Source: an uncultured Opitutaceae bacterium
Lineage (GTDB): Bacteria; Verrucomicrobiota; Verrucomicrobiia; Opitutales; Opitutaceae
Assembly: GCA_951813085.1 (NCBI GenBank)
Contig: OX638348.1
Location: 1,311,627 to 1,375,626 of the forward strand
Reading direction: 5' to 3'
DNA length: 64,000 nt
Positions 17,162-26,143 of this stretch are shown here, piece by piece. A model generated the notes under the pieces. That model did no database searches, was not told the DNA's origin, and was given only the letters and a program-made list of their open reading frames with translations. The stretch's first letter is position 1. The number at the start of each line of letters is the position of its first letter. A program made the position numbers and the translations under genes.

Positions 17162-19416
17162 ATAACTGGATACGAAAAGCGATTGCGATCGCATCAATTT
17201 TAACGCTGTCCGTGGGGTCTATTTTGCCCCTAGCCAATGGGCAGGAAGAAATAGATGAGGACGTTCCCATAGAAATATTGTGGAGAGGCGAGCCATTAGT
17301 GAGCGTGCTTCACTCTCTTGAGACACTGACAGGGCGATCAGTGATACGCCCCATGGCGTTGCCGACGCCTGAAATCACATTCGATAGCCGGGGTGATATG
17401 ACCTTGGACGAGGCAGTATTGGCGATAGAGAGCTTGCTTAGTATCAATGGTATTGGGGTTACCCCTCTCGGAGACAAATTCCTGAAGGTTGTCGCGATCG
17501 CGAATGTCCGAACGGAAGCGCCCGAGCTTGAAGTCGATTCACTCAAAGACAGGGCGCCCAGCGGCAAGGTAGTGAGCAAGCTGTTTCGTCTCGAGTATCT
17601 GGACTCGCAGACCTTCCAGAACCAAATCCAGCAGTTCTTGAGCCCTGGGTTCAGCATCATTGTTCCCTTTCAGAATTCCAATGCGGTTCTGGTGACGGAT
17701 ACGATTACCAATTTGCAACGTTTGGAATACGTAGTTTCGGAAGTGGACAAGCCAAGCAAGCTGAATGTGCAAACACAATTCTACACGCTTCAATACGCTC
17801 AGGCGAGCGAAGTGGCGGATCAGATACAAGGCCTTATCGACGCGGCCCGAGCGAATTTCGGCGAGCAGAGCGCCGGTAACTCAACCGTTAATGCGCGTGG
17901 AAATGCAGGCTCTCAACGCGGCCAAGCCAATCAACCGGCAAGGGCTACCCCAGTGCCGGCCTCTGCGGGTGGCGAGGGTTCGATCCCCAACCAGATCCTT
18001 TTCGGATCCAATACGGCCATCGCGTCTGATGATCGTACTAACCAGATAATCATTATGTCTGAGCCGTCCAGCATGGTGTTCTTTGACGAGATCATCGAGA
18101 AGCTCGATATTAAATCGGATCCGGCCACGCGCATTGAGGTGATCATACTCAATCATGCGCAAGCGACTGAGGTTGCGGGCTTGCTGAGCAGCTTCGTGAG
18201 CGGCTCGAACGACGCGGAAACGGGTGATCGCTCGCAGGCGAATTCAAATCTCACCCAGCAGCAGAACCAGAGGGGAACGCAAAGCGTCAATCAAAACGCC
18301 AATCGGCAAAATTTTCAGAATCAGGCGTTGCAAAATCAAATCAGCAACGCAGCTCGAACGACGCTTGAAGAGCGGGATAGCCAGTTTAGCGAGTTCATGA
18401 CGATCGAAGCGGACGAGCGCAGTAATTCACTTATAATTTCCGGTACGCGAAGCGACTTGGAATTGATGACCGAGTTGATCGGAAAAATTGATGTATTGCT
18501 TCCGCAAGTACGTATCGAAGTTATCATCGCGGAGGTAAACTTGGACGATGGAACGGATCGGGGCAACAGCACACTAGGTGGGGCTTACGTTCAGAATGAA
18601 GCTGCGGGCGAGCCCAATATCACTATAGGAGCAGGTGACGCGGCAGGCTTGAACCTGCTTGGAATTGGGATTGAAGATATATCCTTCAACTACGATCGAA
18701 GCGCAGGCGTACTCTCGAATTTGTCTTTCGACGCAATTTTGAACGCCGCGCGTACCAATACGAATGTTGAGATCCTATCTACTCCGTACTTGATGACGAC
18801 CCATAACCAAGAAGCAACCGTTACAGTGGGTCAGCAACGACCAATCGTTACCGGAACGACTACGGACAATACACTGAGTACATCGGTCCGTGAAACGGTC
18901 CAATATCAGGACATCGCAATCGAGCTGAAGGTAAAGCCGCTCATCGGTCCCAATGACGTTATTCAGCTGGAGATCGATCAATCGGTGAATGACATCGATG
19001 GCTCCGTAGAAATCAATGGGAATCCTCAGCCGATCATTGGCCGTCGCCAAATGGTTTCATTCGTGAGCGTTAAGAACAATGGGTTGGTCGTTTTGGGGGG
19101 TATGCAACGAAGCAAGGAAACGAAGGCGAAGGGGAGCGCTGCCATAATCGGTGAAATTCCGCTTCTGGGCGGATTGTTCAGAAGCCGTAAAGTCGACTAT
19201 GAGAAACGGGAGCTCCTCGTTTTTATTCGGCCAAAGGTGATTCGCGATGCGGATGAGGCGGATACGGATGCCCAAGAGGCCATCGAGTCGCATACCATGG
19301 ACGAAAAATTGGACAACTCATTGGAAAATGGAGAATTCGATATACGAAAGAGCAAGAAGAGATCGAATTCCAGTGGAGAAAAGGAATCTGTTGTCAGAAA
19401 ACCGTTCAAGCGGTAG
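17158..19416 (+). CDS. gspD: Type II secretion outer-membrane secretin GspD
   Basis: The 752-aa protein forms the outer-membrane gate of the T2SS. A signal peptide (to about ANG, residue 28) is followed by N0 (IEILWRGEPLVSVLHSLETL) and repeated N domains (FRLEYLDSQTFQNQIQQFL; FYTLQYAQASEVADQIQGL). The secretin barrel domain comes last, with VEILSTPYLMTTHNQEATVT, VGQQRPIVTGT and VVLGGMQRS. Between N domains lies a long Gln/Asn-rich linker (about 350-400). The C-terminus is basic (SENRSS-like tail RKPFKR) and no lipoprotein pilotin is next to it. It overlaps gspM by 4 bp and is followed after 12 bp by a 194-aa gene. Confidence 0.95.
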   Translation: MNNWIRKAIAIASILTLSVGSILPLANGQEEIDEDVPIEILWRGEPLVSVLHSLETLTGRSVIRPMALPTPEITFDSRGDMTLDEAVLAIESLLSINGIGVTPLGDKFLKVVAIANVRTEAPELEVDSLKDRAPSGKVVSKLFRLEYLDSQTFQNQIQQFLSPGFSIIVPFQNSNAVLVTDTITNLQRLEYVVSEVDKPSKLNVQTQFYTLQYAQASEVADQIQGLIDAARANFGEQSAGNSTVNARGNAGSQRGQANQPARATPVPASAGGEGSIPNQILFGSNTAIASDDRTNQIIIMSEPSSMVFFDEIIEKLDIKSDPATRIEVIILNHAQATEVAGLLSSFVSGSNDAETGDRSQANSNLTQQQNQRGTQSVNQNANRQNFQNQALQNQISNAARTTLEERDSQFSEFMTIEADERSNSLIISGTRSDLELMTELIGKIDVLLPQVRIEVIIAEVNLDDGTDRGNSTLGGAYVQNEAAGEPNITIGAGDAAGLNLLGIGIEDISFNYDRSAGVLSNLSFDAILNAARTNTNVEILSTPYLMTTHNQEATVTVGQQRPIVTGTTTDNTLSTSVRETVQYQDIAIELKVKPLIGPNDVIQLEIDQSVNDIDGSVEINGNPQPIIGRRQMVSFVSVKNNGLVVLGGMQRSKETKAKGSAAIIGEIPLLGGLFRSRKVDYEKRELLVFIRPKVIRDADEADTDAQEAIESHTMDEKLDNSLENGEFDIRKSKKRSNSSGEKESVVRKPFKR

Positions 19417-19428
19417 GATGCTCAAATC

Positions 19429-20013
19429 ATGAAAATGGCGAGTAGGATAGCGTTGATCATTGGTTCCCTATTAGGGGGATCGCTTGCGCTGGGTCAGGAT
19501 GCGGAGCCGGCATCGCCGTTCATGCGGAAGCCGCTGAATGAACCTGCGCCGGCTCCGAAAACCACTCCCGCGTCCCCGCTGGATGCGATAGAATTTCGAG
19601 GAGTAATTGAAATTGGGGATATTGCCTGGATAAGTCTCTACGACCCAAAGACGAAGAAAAGCTACCGACTCAGTAAAAATGAGGATGGCGAAGATGGATT
19701 CAGCTTGGTTAAATACGACCCTGGTTCGAAGCGCGGTGAGGAAACGATTGTTGTCCGACAGGGTGGTTTGACGAAGCAATTGAGTCTGAAAGACGCGGAT
19801 ATTATCACTTTGAAGGGCGACCCTCGCCCAACGCCCGTTCGCCCTACCCAGCCTGAGCCGCAGGAGCCGGGACCCACTCGCCCTCAACCCGCGAATCCGA
19901 ATATAGAAGCTGCGAGCGACGAGGAAGTTCGGGAGCGCATGCAGCGCGTTGCCGAAGAAATTCGTCGTCGCCGTTCCTTGAGACGTGACGTAATCGAGGA
20001 CGGTTCGAACTAG
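19429..20013 (+). CDS. Exported T2SS-linked protein, possible GspC/PilP analogue
   Basis: The 194-aa protein has a signal peptide (residues 1-23, ending SLALGQ). A small beta domain follows (LDAIEFRGVIEIGDIAWISL; YRLSKNEDGEDGFSLVKYD). A proline-rich stretch (about 128-155) and a charged helical C-terminus (EEVRERMQRVAEEIRRRRSL) complete it. No GspC is recognisable in this operon. The beta domain resembles the homology region by which GspC or PilP touches the secretin N0 domain, and the gene sits between gspD and gspE. It has no clear membrane anchor, unlike GspC. Role as a GspC/PilP substitute is inferred. Confidence 0.6.
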   Translation: MKMASRIALIIGSLLGGSLALGQDAEPASPFMRKPLNEPAPAPKTTPASPLDAIEFRGVIEIGDIAWISLYDPKTKKSYRLSKNEDGEDGFSLVKYDPGSKRGEETIVVRQGGLTKQLSLKDADIITLKGDPRPTPVRPTQPEPQEPGPTRPQPANPNIEAASDEEVRERMQRVAEEIRRRRSLRRDVIEDGSN

Positions 20014-20025
20014 GGCGTTACAAGT

Positions 20026-21714
20026 ATGGAACTAGTGGAGCTGGATTTTTTGGATACGCTTGATCTAAGCGAGGATCAACGTGCAGAGCTCGTCGAGCTC
20101 AGACGTTCTGAACGACTCGAGCGGATAGCGGAATGGTTGGATAAAGACCTGAGCGAGATGGTCGACACTCTTGCTGCGCATTCCAACATGCAGGTCGTTT
20201 CGCCAGAGGAATTCGATTTGGAACGATTGAATTCTATACCGCTTCGAATATTGCACGAGTTTCATTGCGTTCCTCTAAAGCCCAGCGACGCGTCTGCGGA
20301 TGTCGTACCGCTCGTCCTCGCGACGGGTTGGCCGATCGATGATGTGATGAATGACTGGGTATACGCTACCTGCGGGAAAAAACCGCAATGGCGATTGGCC
20401 AATCCAGATCGTATTTCGAAATTCATTACGCAAAATCTAGGGGTAGGCGCGGAGAGTTTGGATGAGTCCTTCGATATCGATGACGATCTTGTCGTAATCG
20501 AGGCGGATGATGAAGAAGACGAGGATGCCGCCATCATTCGTTTTGTGAATGAAGTATTCAGTCAGGCGGTCGATGACGGAGCAACGGATATCCACTTCGA
20601 GCCGATGGAAGAGGAGCTGCGAATCCGGTATCGAATCGATGGACTCCTAGTGTCAGTGCCGGTCCCGGATAATCTGCGGAAGTTTCAGGATGCCATCGTG
20701 TCCCGCCTGAAGATAATGGCGAAGTTGAATATTTCGGAGCGCCGCCTACCGCAGGACGGACGCATTAACCTGAAGACGGGTGACGCGACACTGGATATTC
20801 GCCTGTCCACCATGCCCGTCATGTACGGCGAGAGCATTAGCTTGAGGTTACTCAATAAGAAGAGCTCGCCCTTGAGCCTTCAGCAACTCGGGATGTCCGA
20901 TGCGGATCAGCAGAAGGTGGACCGTGTGCTTGGGTTGCCGCATGGAATTATTTTGGTTACGGGACCGACTGGTTCAGGTAAGTCGACGTCGCTGAACGCG
21001 TTTATCCGAAAGATCAATTCAGAGGACCGTCGCATTATCACGGTTGAGGATCCGATCGAATACGAAGTCCCCGGCGTAAATCAAATACAGGTAAAGCAGG
21101 AGATCGGCTTTGGCTTTGCGGAAGCCTTAAGGCATGTGCTACGTCAGGATCCAAATGTAATAATGGTCGGGGAGATCCGTGACAAGGAAACAGCGGATAT
21201 CGCGATTCGCGCCTCGCTCACGGGTCACTTGGTCTTCAGTACGTTGCACACGAATGACGCTCCTGGGGCTATCACGCGACTCACCGACATGGGCATCGAG
21301 CCCTTCTTGATCGCATCGGGGGTCGAGCTCGTTATCGCGCAGCGTTTGCTTCGGCGTCTTTGTCCAGACTGCTTCGAGATGAAGCCGATCGATCGAATGG
21401 TCGTTCTCGATTCCTTAAGCGTCCTAGATATGCCTGAGTCGGCGATGGAAGGATTGAGTGCCTTGCCTGTCGCCGTGGGCTGCGAGCGTTGTCGCAATCT
21501 TGGATACAAGGGGCGTATTGGAATATATGAAATCCTTCGTGTGACCGAATCCTTGCACGATCCGATAGTGAATCGGGAAGCAGCCCCGCTCATGCGCGAG
21601 ATTGGCCGAGAGGGCGGCATGGTCACTCTGGGGGAATCTGGCTGGAACCTTGCGCTCAAGAACTTGACGACCTTGGAAGAGGTCGTGCGTACGATTTCAA
21701 TTAAGGAAGGCTGA
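20026..21714 (+). CDS. gspE: Type II secretion ATPase GspE
   Basis: The 562-aa protein is the cytoplasmic hexameric ATPase of the T2SS. It has an N-terminal N1E-like domain (to about 160) and Walker A GPTGSGKSTSLNAF. The Asp box (TVEDPIEYEVPGVNQIQV), Walker B (DPNVIMVGEIRDKETADIA) and His box (TGHLVFSTLHTNDAPGAITR) are present. The zinc-binding C-terminal motif has two Cys pairs (CPDC and CERC). All catalytic elements are intact. It is followed after 26 bp by gspF. Confidence 0.96.
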   Translation: MELVELDFLDTLDLSEDQRAELVELRRSERLERIAEWLDKDLSEMVDTLAAHSNMQVVSPEEFDLERLNSIPLRILHEFHCVPLKPSDASADVVPLVLATGWPIDDVMNDWVYATCGKKPQWRLANPDRISKFITQNLGVGAESLDESFDIDDDLVVIEADDEEDEDAAIIRFVNEVFSQAVDDGATDIHFEPMEEELRIRYRIDGLLVSVPVPDNLRKFQDAIVSRLKIMAKLNISERRLPQDGRINLKTGDATLDIRLSTMPVMYGESISLRLLNKKSSPLSLQQLGMSDADQQKVDRVLGLPHGIILVTGPTGSGKSTSLNAFIRKINSEDRRIITVEDPIEYEVPGVNQIQVKQEIGFGFAEALRHVLRQDPNVIMVGEIRDKETADIAIRASLTGHLVFSTLHTNDAPGAITRLTDMGIEPFLIASGVELVIAQRLLRRLCPDCFEMKPIDRMVVLDSLSVLDMPESAMEGLSALPVAVGCERCRNLGYKGRIGIYEILRVTESLHDPIVNREAAPLMREIGREGGMVTLGESGWNLALKNLTTLEEVVRTISIKEG

Positions 21715-21740
21715 GGGCGTTCAAGCCCGACGTTTAGCGA

Positions 21741-22997
21741 ATGCCGAGTTTTACCTACAGCGCAAAGGACTTGAAGGGAGAGTCAGTGAAGGGATCGATT
21801 GAAGCGGCGAGCCGCAAGTCGGCGCTTCAAAAGCTTACTGCCCGGAAGCTAAAACCGTTGTCGGTGAGCGAAATCGGCTCCTTGACTCAGAAATCGAAAT
21901 CAGGCTCCAGCTTGGCTTCCTTGTTTCAAGGATTGGGTGGGCAAAAGAAGGAAAAAGCGCCCAGTCGCAGTATCGCTCTACCCTTCCTGTCAGGGATTCG
22001 TGAATTGCTCAATTGCGGTATCCAGTCAGCGGATGCACTGAGAATGATGAGCACGCGATTGAGCGATCCGGCTCAAAAGAGTCTTGCTACGAAATTGTGG
22101 GATGAGCTGAGGCAAGGCCGTACCTTGTCCGAAACCTTTCGAAAGGAGCCAAAAGTATTTCATGAAAGCGTGGTGAGTCTGGTCGAGGCGGGGGAGGCCA
22201 CCGGCAATCTGAACAACGTGCTAACGCGGATCGTTGAAAGCATGGAGGAGCAGAAGGCGATCAGAAGCAAGCTGGTCGCGGCTCTGTCCTACCCGTGTCT
22301 CCTGATCGCAATCGCTATCGGATTGGTCTTTCTTTTTCTTTTTAGCCTGCTGCCTCGTATCGAAGGCTTGCTCGATTCGCTTGGTGGGAATCTTCCTGCA
22401 TCGACGAAACTGCTTATTGGCACTGCCGACGCGCTCCTGAATTATGGTTGGATTGCTGCGATTGGAATCGCCCTCGGTATCGCGGGGATCGTTTCGTGGA
22501 GAAAGAGTCCGAATGGCCGCTTTAAATTCGATTCCATGATCCTGAAGCTCCCCGGTATTGGTCGCATCATCCGCGATACTCAAGTGCTCCAGTTCACGCA
22601 GACCCTTTCCCTGCTGATTGAAAACGGGATTATCATGGTTCAAGCCTTGGCGATGTCGGAGCGCTCCTTGTCGAACATGGCAATGAGGGAGTCGTTTGGA
22701 GACGCTCGGGTCAAAGTCACGGAAGGGGTGGCATTATCTACCGCCTTCAAGTCTACGGGCTATTTTGACGACATGGCCCTGGATGTCTTCACTGTGGGAG
22801 AAAATACCGGCGATGTAGTTCCTGGATTGCGACAGATGTCTCGACAGTACACGGAACTGATCGACAGGTTCGTTCGCGCCATGCTTGGCTTTGTTTCGAC
22901 CGGGGTGTTGCTAGGGGTATTCGCGCTCGTAGGCATGATTGCGTTTGGGATTATTTCAGCCGTTTTTCAGCTCAGTAGTTCGCTGTCCGCAGGCTAA
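21741..22997 (+). CDS. gspF: Type II secretion inner-membrane platform protein GspF
   Basis: The 418-aa protein has two GspF repeats with three membrane helices overall (around 180-200, 225-245 and 380-405). It shows the family features PSFTYSAKDLKGESVKGSIE at the start, LVEAGEATGNLNNVLTRIVE in repeat one and FTVGENTGDVVPGLRQMSRQ in repeat two. A serine/lysine-rich insertion lies at about 50-75. It couples GspE to pseudopilus growth. It is the last T2SS gene of the unit. Confidence 0.95.
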   Translation: MPSFTYSAKDLKGESVKGSIEAASRKSALQKLTARKLKPLSVSEIGSLTQKSKSGSSLASLFQGLGGQKKEKAPSRSIALPFLSGIRELLNCGIQSADALRMMSTRLSDPAQKSLATKLWDELRQGRTLSETFRKEPKVFHESVVSLVEAGEATGNLNNVLTRIVESMEEQKAIRSKLVAALSYPCLLIAIAIGLVFLFLFSLLPRIEGLLDSLGGNLPASTKLLIGTADALLNYGWIAAIGIALGIAGIVSWRKSPNGRFKFDSMILKLPGIGRIIRDTQVLQFTQTLSLLIENGIIMVQALAMSERSLSNMAMRESFGDARVKVTEGVALSTAFKSTGYFDDMALDVFTVGENTGDVVPGLRQMSRQYTELIDRFVRAMLGFVSTGVLLGVFALVGMIAFGIISAVFQLSSSLSAG

Positions 22998-23119
22998 GCA
23001 GGAGCTTCGTTTGGATTTCCACTGCGACTGGATGCGGAATCAATACAGATTTGGCTTGTCGTCATGGGTCTGGCGCCATGGCTTCGTCTCTTCGGATTAA
23101 CCCAACGAATCATCTTTGG

Positions 23120-24373
23120 ATGTCTCCTAATTTACGAATAGCGGTTAGATTTTTGTTCGCCAAGAAACGCTCCATGCTGATGAGCCTTGCCGGGATCATA
23201 TTCGGAGTGGGTTTCTTCATATCGACCCAGGCTCAGCTGAGCGGCTACCAAGAGCTCTTCATTAATACAATCCTAGGTACGGACGGCGCCATACGAATTG
23301 AGGACCGGATACAAGATACGAATGTGTTCGTATCCGCACCGACCTCAGAAGGGGCCAATACGAATTTCTTCGTTTCAGATAGAGAAAATCGGCGTTTCGT
23401 GGAAGGCATCGAGCATCCTGAGTCCGTGATTGAGGCGGCCATGCAATTGCAGAATGTGGAAGCGGCGTCTCCTGTAATAAAGGGTACGATTCAATTGCAG
23501 AGTCCGCTAAGAAAGGACAGTGGCCAGGTATTCGGTATAAACGTGGATCAGCACATTGCAGTTTCTTCGCTCGAGGACCGGATTCAGATCGGTTCGATCG
23601 CGGAGTTTAGAGCGGCCCCGATGGGGATCATCATGGGCCACAAAATGGCATCTCGGCTCGATGTTACAGTGGGCGATTCGGTAATCGTTCGCGCGATCGA
23701 TCAGCAACGACGCGTCACGATTGTGGCGATCTATGAAACGGGTGTGTCTGAAATCGATAAAACGCGGGTCTTCATGCATATGAGCGCGACCCGGTCGTTG
23801 CTGAAGAAACCGCATGGCGTTTCCTTCATTCAGGTAAGCGTTTTCGACCGAGACCACGCGATTGTCGATGCGCTGGCAATCGAGAACATGGCTCTCCATT
23901 TCTCCGCGCCTTGGCAAGAGAGGGAAAAGTCCTGGATGCAACTTTTTACCACGTTGAAGCTCTCAGCGGCCATAACGGTCTCCACGATTATCATTGTATC
24001 CGGGCTGGGTATGTTCAGCACGCTCTTCATGATCGTGATGGATAAGACGCGCGAGATCGCGATCCTGAGATCCATGGGTTATACGCGTAACGACATTTCG
24101 AATATATTTCTTTGGCAGGGATTTATCGTACTCGTCTGCGGCGCGATTCTGGGATGTGGCATGGGCGCTTTAATCACCTTTGGAATTTCGAAGCTACCCA
24201 TGCCCCTATCGGGCATATTCGCTACGGATTACTTCGTTGTGAGGTCGACTGTTTGGCATTATTTGCAAGCGGTGTCCGCTGCGGTGGTGATCGTAATGAT
24301 TGCAAGCCTGGCTCCTGCGCGATGGGCGAGCCGGCTCATTCCAGGCGATGTGATTCGAGGGACGGCGACATGA
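23120..24373 (+). CDS. ABC transporter permease, MacB/LolCE (FtsX-like) type
   Basis: The 417-aa protein has one membrane helix near the N-terminus (MLMSLAGIIFGVGFFIS), a large periplasmic domain (about 50-275) and three C-terminal helices. The FtsX core motif is visible as MDKTREIAILRSMGYTRNDI. I chose ATG 23120 because the upstream extension from TTG 23051 has no family similarity. This type of transporter works by mechanotransmission on periplasmic substrates such as lipoproteins or peptides. It overlaps its ATPase gene by 4 bp. A second, more LolC-like set lies at 57872-59780. Confidence 0.85.
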   Translation: MSPNLRIAVRFLFAKKRSMLMSLAGIIFGVGFFISTQAQLSGYQELFINTILGTDGAIRIEDRIQDTNVFVSAPTSEGANTNFFVSDRENRRFVEGIEHPESVIEAAMQLQNVEAASPVIKGTIQLQSPLRKDSGQVFGINVDQHIAVSSLEDRIQIGSIAEFRAAPMGIIMGHKMASRLDVTVGDSVIVRAIDQQRRVTIVAIYETGVSEIDKTRVFMHMSATRSLLKKPHGVSFIQVSVFDRDHAIVDALAIENMALHFSAPWQEREKSWMQLFTTLKLSAAITVSTIIIVSGLGMFSTLFMIVMDKTREIAILRSMGYTRNDISNIFLWQGFIVLVCGAILGCGMGALITFGISKLPMPLSGIFATDYFVVRSTVWHYLQAVSAAVVIVMIASLAPARWASRLIPGDVIRGTAT

Positions 24374-25065
24374 GCAGTGGCGATGAGAGAGAGATTGCGC
24401 TCGAGTGTCGCGATTTGCACAAGCACCTTGGCGAAGGGGAGACGCGGGTTCACGTGCTCCGTGGCGTCAACTTGAAGCTTTACCGCGGCGAAGTCTCAGC
24501 GATCGTCGGCCCTTCAGGCTGCGGTAAGAGCACTTTGCTATATCTGTTGGGACTTCTCGATCGGCAAGATTCGGGGTCGATCATTGTTCAGGGCGAAGAA
24601 GCGCCGCCGGACAAGGAGGGCGACCATACGCGAATTCGGGGCGATCACATAGGCTTCGTGTTCCAGTTTCATTTCTTGCTTCCTGAGTTCAGCGCGGCGG
24701 AGAACGTTATGCTCCCAATGCGCAAGCTCGGTAGAATGAGCCAAGAAGAGATGGAGAAGCGAGCGAGCTCGCTTCTTTCCGACGTTGGCTTGGGGGAAAA
24801 AACGCACCGGCTTCCGTCTCAACTTTCTGGAGGCGAGCAGCAGCGCGTCGCTATCGCCCGTTCGCTTGCTAACATGCCTAGCGTATTGCTCGCGGACGAG
24901 CCAACAGGCAATTTGGACGTCAAAAACTCGTTGATGGTATTCGAGTCGTTAACGCGGCTTGCAAAAGAGAAAGGGCAAGCTGTTCTGATCGTTACGCATA
25001 ACCCAGATTTGGCAGAGAAGTGCGATCGGATTTTGCGTATGCAAGATGGCCAGTTCATCGATTGA
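24370..25065 (+). CDS. ABC transporter ATPase, LolD/MacB type
   Basis: The 231-aa protein is the ATPase partner of the preceding permease. It has Walker A GPSGCGKST, Q-loop FVFQFHFLLPEF, signature LSGGEQQRVAIARS, Walker B VLLADEPTGNLD and H-loop VTHNPD. The LLPEF segment after the Q-loop is typical of LolD. The ATG at 24370 overlaps the permease stop (ATGA); the frame is open further upstream, but that part lies in the permease gene. A hairpin follows the gene without a T-tract. Confidence 0.9.
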   Translation: MSSGDEREIALECRDLHKHLGEGETRVHVLRGVNLKLYRGEVSAIVGPSGCGKSTLLYLLGLLDRQDSGSIIVQGEEAPPDKEGDHTRIRGDHIGFVFQFHFLLPEFSAAENVMLPMRKLGRMSQEEMEKRASSLLSDVGLGEKTHRLPSQLSGGEQQRVAIARSLANMPSVLLADEPTGNLDVKNSLMVFESLTRLAKEKGQAVLIVTHNPDLAEKCDRILRMQDGQFID

Positions 25066-25073
25066 CGGAGCGG

Positions 25074-25091
25074 TCAACTGATCGCAGTTGA
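25074..25091 (+). other. Hairpin between the ABC transporter and the respiratory operon
   Basis: TCAACTG and CAGTTGA form a 7-bp stem with an ATCG loop 9 bp after the ABC ATPase stop. No T-run follows, so it is at best a weak terminator or mRNA 3'-end stabiliser. Confidence 0.35.
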
Positions 25092-25257
25092 GCCTGTTGA
25101 TCGATTGAAATCCAACTCTTGCTATAAGATTTCCGATTCCGTTTTGAGCGCCCTGCTTATAACCGTTTAAAAGGAGCGGAAAACTCGCTAAATTTTATTT
25201 GCTATTTGGGAGCGCATTCCTTCACTCCCGAACGTTGTAACCGACCATCCTCCCACA

Positions 25258-25446
25258 GTGAGTTCCGAAAATTCCCGCAAGACATTTATTCTAAAAACGC
25301 TGGCCGCGATCTCCGGACTGGCGGCGTTGCCAAAACTCTTCGGCCGGCGGCGAACTTCGGTCTCCGATCCAACCAAAGCATCCTCCGCGATTCCGTTACG
25401 CAAGGATCCCAACGCAATATCGAGAAGCGATTCAGGCCTTGCCTAG
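25258..25446 (+). CDS. Small protein with Tat-like leader ahead of alternative complex III
   Basis: A 62-aa frame starts at GTG 25258 and ends 40 bp before actA. The N-terminus SSENSRKTFILKTLAAISGL resembles a twin-arginine leader with Lys in place of the second Arg, followed by a hydrophobic stretch and a basic cluster (KLFGRRR). The C-terminal part is polar (RKDPNAISRSDSGLA). No heme or Fe-S motif is present. Its place at the head of the respiratory operon suggests a small accessory subunit or assembly factor, but it could be spurious, as the start is GTG and no ribosome binding site is evident. Confidence 0.45.
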   Translation: MSSENSRKTFILKTLAAISGLAALPKLFGRRRTSVSDPTKASSAIPLRKDPNAISRSDSGLA

Positions 25447-25486
25447 CTCGATTCTACATTACTAGAGCGATAACGAAAAACGCGTC

Positions 25487-26143
25487 ATGTCTAATGTATT
25501 CCCAAAGTGGTCAAACGCGCTGCCGTTAAAGATAATCGTATTTATTTTTATACTCGCTGCAGCGATTGTCTCCGGAGTCACTTATTACGCGACTCCCAGT
25601 TATACGCGGGTCGGTTACCAACCCGCGCAACCCGTCCTATACGACCATAGCTTTCATGTAGGAGAGCTAGGATTGGATTGCCGCTATTGCCACAGCGCCG
25701 TCGAGGAGTCTGGGCATGCGAACATACCTGCTGCGAGTACCTGCATGTCTTGCCACAGCACGATCAAGACGGATAGCCCCTTGCTCGAGCCAGTGCGGGC
25801 GAGCTTCGCTTCCGGAGAACCTGTACCTTGGGTACGGGTACATGAAACGCCTGACTACGTTTACTTCAATCACTCGGTTCACGTAAATCGCGGCGTTTCT
25901 TGCGTAGAGTGCCACGGAAAAGTGAACGAGATGGAGATCGTCACCCATGACCAGTCGCTTAGCATGGGCTGGTGCCTGGACTGCCATCGAAATCCGGAAG
26001 AACACATTCGCCCAGTAGACCAGGTTACCAACTTGGATTGGGTCCACCCAGGGGGCAAGAAAGGCCAGATCGAAGACGGGCTCAAGTTCGTCGAAGAGTG
26101 GAAAATCAATCCTCCTCAAAGTTGCTCAGGCTGCCACCGATGA
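25487..26143 (+). CDS. actA: Alternative complex III pentaheme cytochrome c ActA
   Basis: The 218-aa protein has an N-terminal membrane anchor (IIVFIFILAAAIVSGV) and a periplasmic part with five heme c sites: CRYCH, CMSCH, CVECH, CLDCH and CSGCH. This matches the pentaheme ActA subunit of alternative complex III, which replaces cytochrome bc1 as quinol:electron acceptor oxidoreductase. ActA passes electrons from the Fe-S subunit ActB to the monoheme ActE. HSFHVG and NHSVHVNRG supply distal His ligands as in ActA. The stop overlaps the actB start (ATGA). Confidence 0.95.
   Translation: MSNVFPKWSNALPLKIIVFIFILAAAIVSGVTYYATPSYTRVGYQPAQPVLYDHSFHVGELGLDCRYCHSAVEESGHANIPAASTCMSCHSTIKTDSPLLEPVRASFASGEPVPWVRVHETPDYVYFNHSVHVNRGVSCVECHGKVNEMEIVTHDQSLSMGWCLDCHRNPEEHIRPVDQVTNLDWVHPGGKKGQIEDGLKFVEEWKINPPQSCSGCHR

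Noticed and set aside
17975-18000. GGTTCGATCCCC, resembling a tRNA T-arm
   Set aside because: It lies inside gspD in a clean frame and there is no acceptor stem or anticodon arm around it.
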